From DATAFF01 sp963744915 (lineage in GTDB: Bacteria; Pseudomonadota; Alphaproteobacteria; Rhizobiales; Aestuariivirgaceae), in assembly GCA_963744915.1 (NCBI GenBank), contig CAVUUY010000007.1:186001-250000 (forward strand): 64,000 bases of DNA. The letters are read 5' to 3'. The first letter of the stretch is position 1, and the number at the start of each line of letters is the position of its first letter. The notes beneath the pieces are model-generated. The model ran no database searches. It was not told the origin of the DNA and saw nothing but the letters and a program-made list of their open reading frames with translations. The position numbers and the translations under genes were made by a program. Shown in pieces: positions 62,825 to 64,000 of this stretch.

Positions 62825-64000
62825 TTATCGCGTGATGTCCACGTCCTTGGTCTCCCTGAGGAACAGGGCGCCGATCACCACCGTCATGATGGCAACCACG
62901 ATCGGATACCACAGGCCGTTATAGATATTGCCGGTGCCCGCGACGATTGCCGTGGCAAGCAACGGCAGCATTCCGCCGAACCAGCCATTTCCGATGTGGT
63001 AGGGCAGCGACATCGACGTGTAGCGGATGCGGGTCGGAAAGAGCTCGACCAGGAAGGCGGCGATCGGGCCATAAACCATGGTGACATAAATCATCATGAT
63101 GACCAGGATCACCTCGGCCATCACCCAGTTGATGCGCGCCGGATCGGCCGTCTTGGGGTAGCCCGCCGCCGCCAGGGCTGCGTTCCACTTGTCGGTATCC
63201 CAGCCATCGATGCGTGTCTGCCCGATCGACACCGATGGCGGCGTCCCGGCCGGCGCATCTTCGGTGGTGAACGACAGCCCGGCCTTGGTCAGAAAGTCCT
63301 TGGACTTGTCGCATTCGGTGAATTTGGACCACGGGCCCACGAAAATGTGGAAGCCGCAGGTGGCCGGATCGACGCGCAGCACCACCGGATTGGCCGCCTG
63401 GAACTCGGCCACCGCCGGGTTGACCGCGGTGGTGAGGCCATGGAACAGCGGGAAATAGGTGAGCGCCGCGATCAGGCACCCCGCCAGGATGATCTTCAGG
63501 CGGCCGATCCGGTCGGACAACCAGCCGAAAAAGATGAAGAACGGCGTGCCGATCAGAAGCGCGATCGCGATCATCAGATAGGCGGTGGCATAATTGACCT
63601 TGAGCGTGATCGTCAAGAAGAACAGGGCATAGAACTGCCCCGTGTACCAGACCACGCCCTGACCTGCCGTTGCTCCGAGCAGCGCCAGCAGCACATAACG
63701 GTTGTTGGGATAGCGCAGGAAGCTGTCGGTCAGCGGCGATCGCGATGCGCGCCCTTCTGCCTTCATCTGCTGGAACACCGGCGATTCATTCAGCTTCAGG
63801 CGGATGTAGATCGAGAAGACGAGGAGGACCAGCGACACCAGGAACGGCAGCCGCCAGCCCCAGGAGGCGAAGGTCGCTGTGTCCATGTTGGTCCGGGCCA
63901 GCCCGATCACCGCGAGCGACAGGAAGAATCCCAGCGTGGCGGTGGTCTGGATCCAGGCCGTGGCATAGCCGCGACGGTCTGCCGACGCGTGCTCCGCGAC
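62825..64000 (-). CDS. MFS transporter of the metabolite:H+ symporter type, N-terminus outside the window
   Basis: Uptake carrier for an organic acid or similar solute. At least 392 codons are in the window; the 5' end lies beyond 64000. Features: the MHS-type segment EHASADRRGYATAWIQ, RLPFLVSLVLLVFSIYIRL, KLNESPVFQQM, and GWLSDRIGRLK between helices 8 and 9. A periplasmic loop of about 100 residues (AVNPAVAEFQAANPVVLRV onwards, with Cys in ATCGF and TECDKSKD) separates two membrane bundles, which is longer than usual for MFS. A small membrane protein gene follows. Confidence 0.88.
   Translation of the reverse strand, partial: VAEHASADRRGYATAWIQTTATLGFFLSLAVIGLARTNMDTATFASWGWRLPFLVSLVLLVFSIYIRLKLNESPVFQQMKAEGRASRSPLTDSFLRYPNNRYVLLALLGATAGQGVVWYTGQFYALFFLTITLKVNYATAYLMIAIALLIGTPFFIFFGWLSDRIGRLKIILAGCLIAALTYFPLFHGLTTAVNPAVAEFQAANPVVLRVDPATCGFHIFVGPWSKFTECDKSKDFLTKAGLSFTTEDAPAGTPPSVSIGQTRIDGWDTDKWNAALAAAGYPKTADPARINWVMAEVILVIMMIYVTMVYGPIAAFLVELFPTRIRYTSMSLPYHIGNGWFGGMLPLLATAIVAGTGNIYNGLWYPIVVAIMTVVIGALFLRETKDVDITR

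Overview
This 64 kb window is high-GC (roughly two thirds G+C in most genes) chromosomal DNA of an alphaproteobacterium. It is most likely a member of the Hyphomicrobiales (Rhizobiales). The evidence is the coaD / two cyclophilins / queA / tgt run, ppiD next to trpE, DUF1489, a C-P lyase operon with the DUF1045 gene, a long DUF3333-type PstA, a phasin, and frameshifts that sit on GANTC (CcrM-type) sites. I cannot name a genus. I found no rRNA, tRNA, CRISPR array, transposase or prophage.

Layout. 1-8445: trpE (cut by the edge) and ppiD, then divergent tpiA, secG, pyrG, a DUF3008 gene, a conserved unknown, eno (frameshifted) and an exported unknown. 8450-21275: uvrA, an amino-acid-type ABC ATPase with a LysE exporter, the coaD-ppi-ppi-queA-tgt translation/tRNA group, a CoxG-like protein, an orphan biotin carboxylase alpha subunit with DUF1489 and GNAT genes, and panC. 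21414-31561: putA, a VWA/J-domain pair, a D,D-carboxypeptidase with SPOR domain, a phasin under a well-formed promoter with two operator-like sites, and clpS-clpA.

31745-43402: a lone unknown gene, then the minus-strand phosphonate operon phnGHIJKL-DUF1045-phnMN (phnK frameshifted). Divergent from phnG is a lower-GC pair: a CesT-like type III secretion chaperone and a non-RD protein kinase with an unknown N-terminal domain. A lysozyme-inhibitor-like protein and an amidase follow. The same 18-bp palindrome lies between phnG and the chaperone gene and upstream of the lone unknown gene. This chaperone-kinase unit and its possible regulon is the best candidate for an undescribed system here.

43495-64000: manC, a SleB-like hydrolase, the phosphate operon pstS-pstC-pstA-pstB-phoU-phoB with five Pho half-sites upstream but no phoR, a class III cyclase/TPR protein, a copper amine oxidase, a glucan-type cluster (GT4, debranching enzyme with frameshift, DUF5996, LigC-like ligase), an AhpD-like protein, a small membrane protein, and an MFS transporter cut by the window end. 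The pst/phoB and phn operons together describe phosphate and phosphonate scavenging.

The three broken genes (eno, phnK, debranching enzyme) each carry one extra A:T pair exactly at a GANTC site. That pattern points to methylation-linked base-calling error, or a methylation-linked mutational hotspot, rather than random gene decay.
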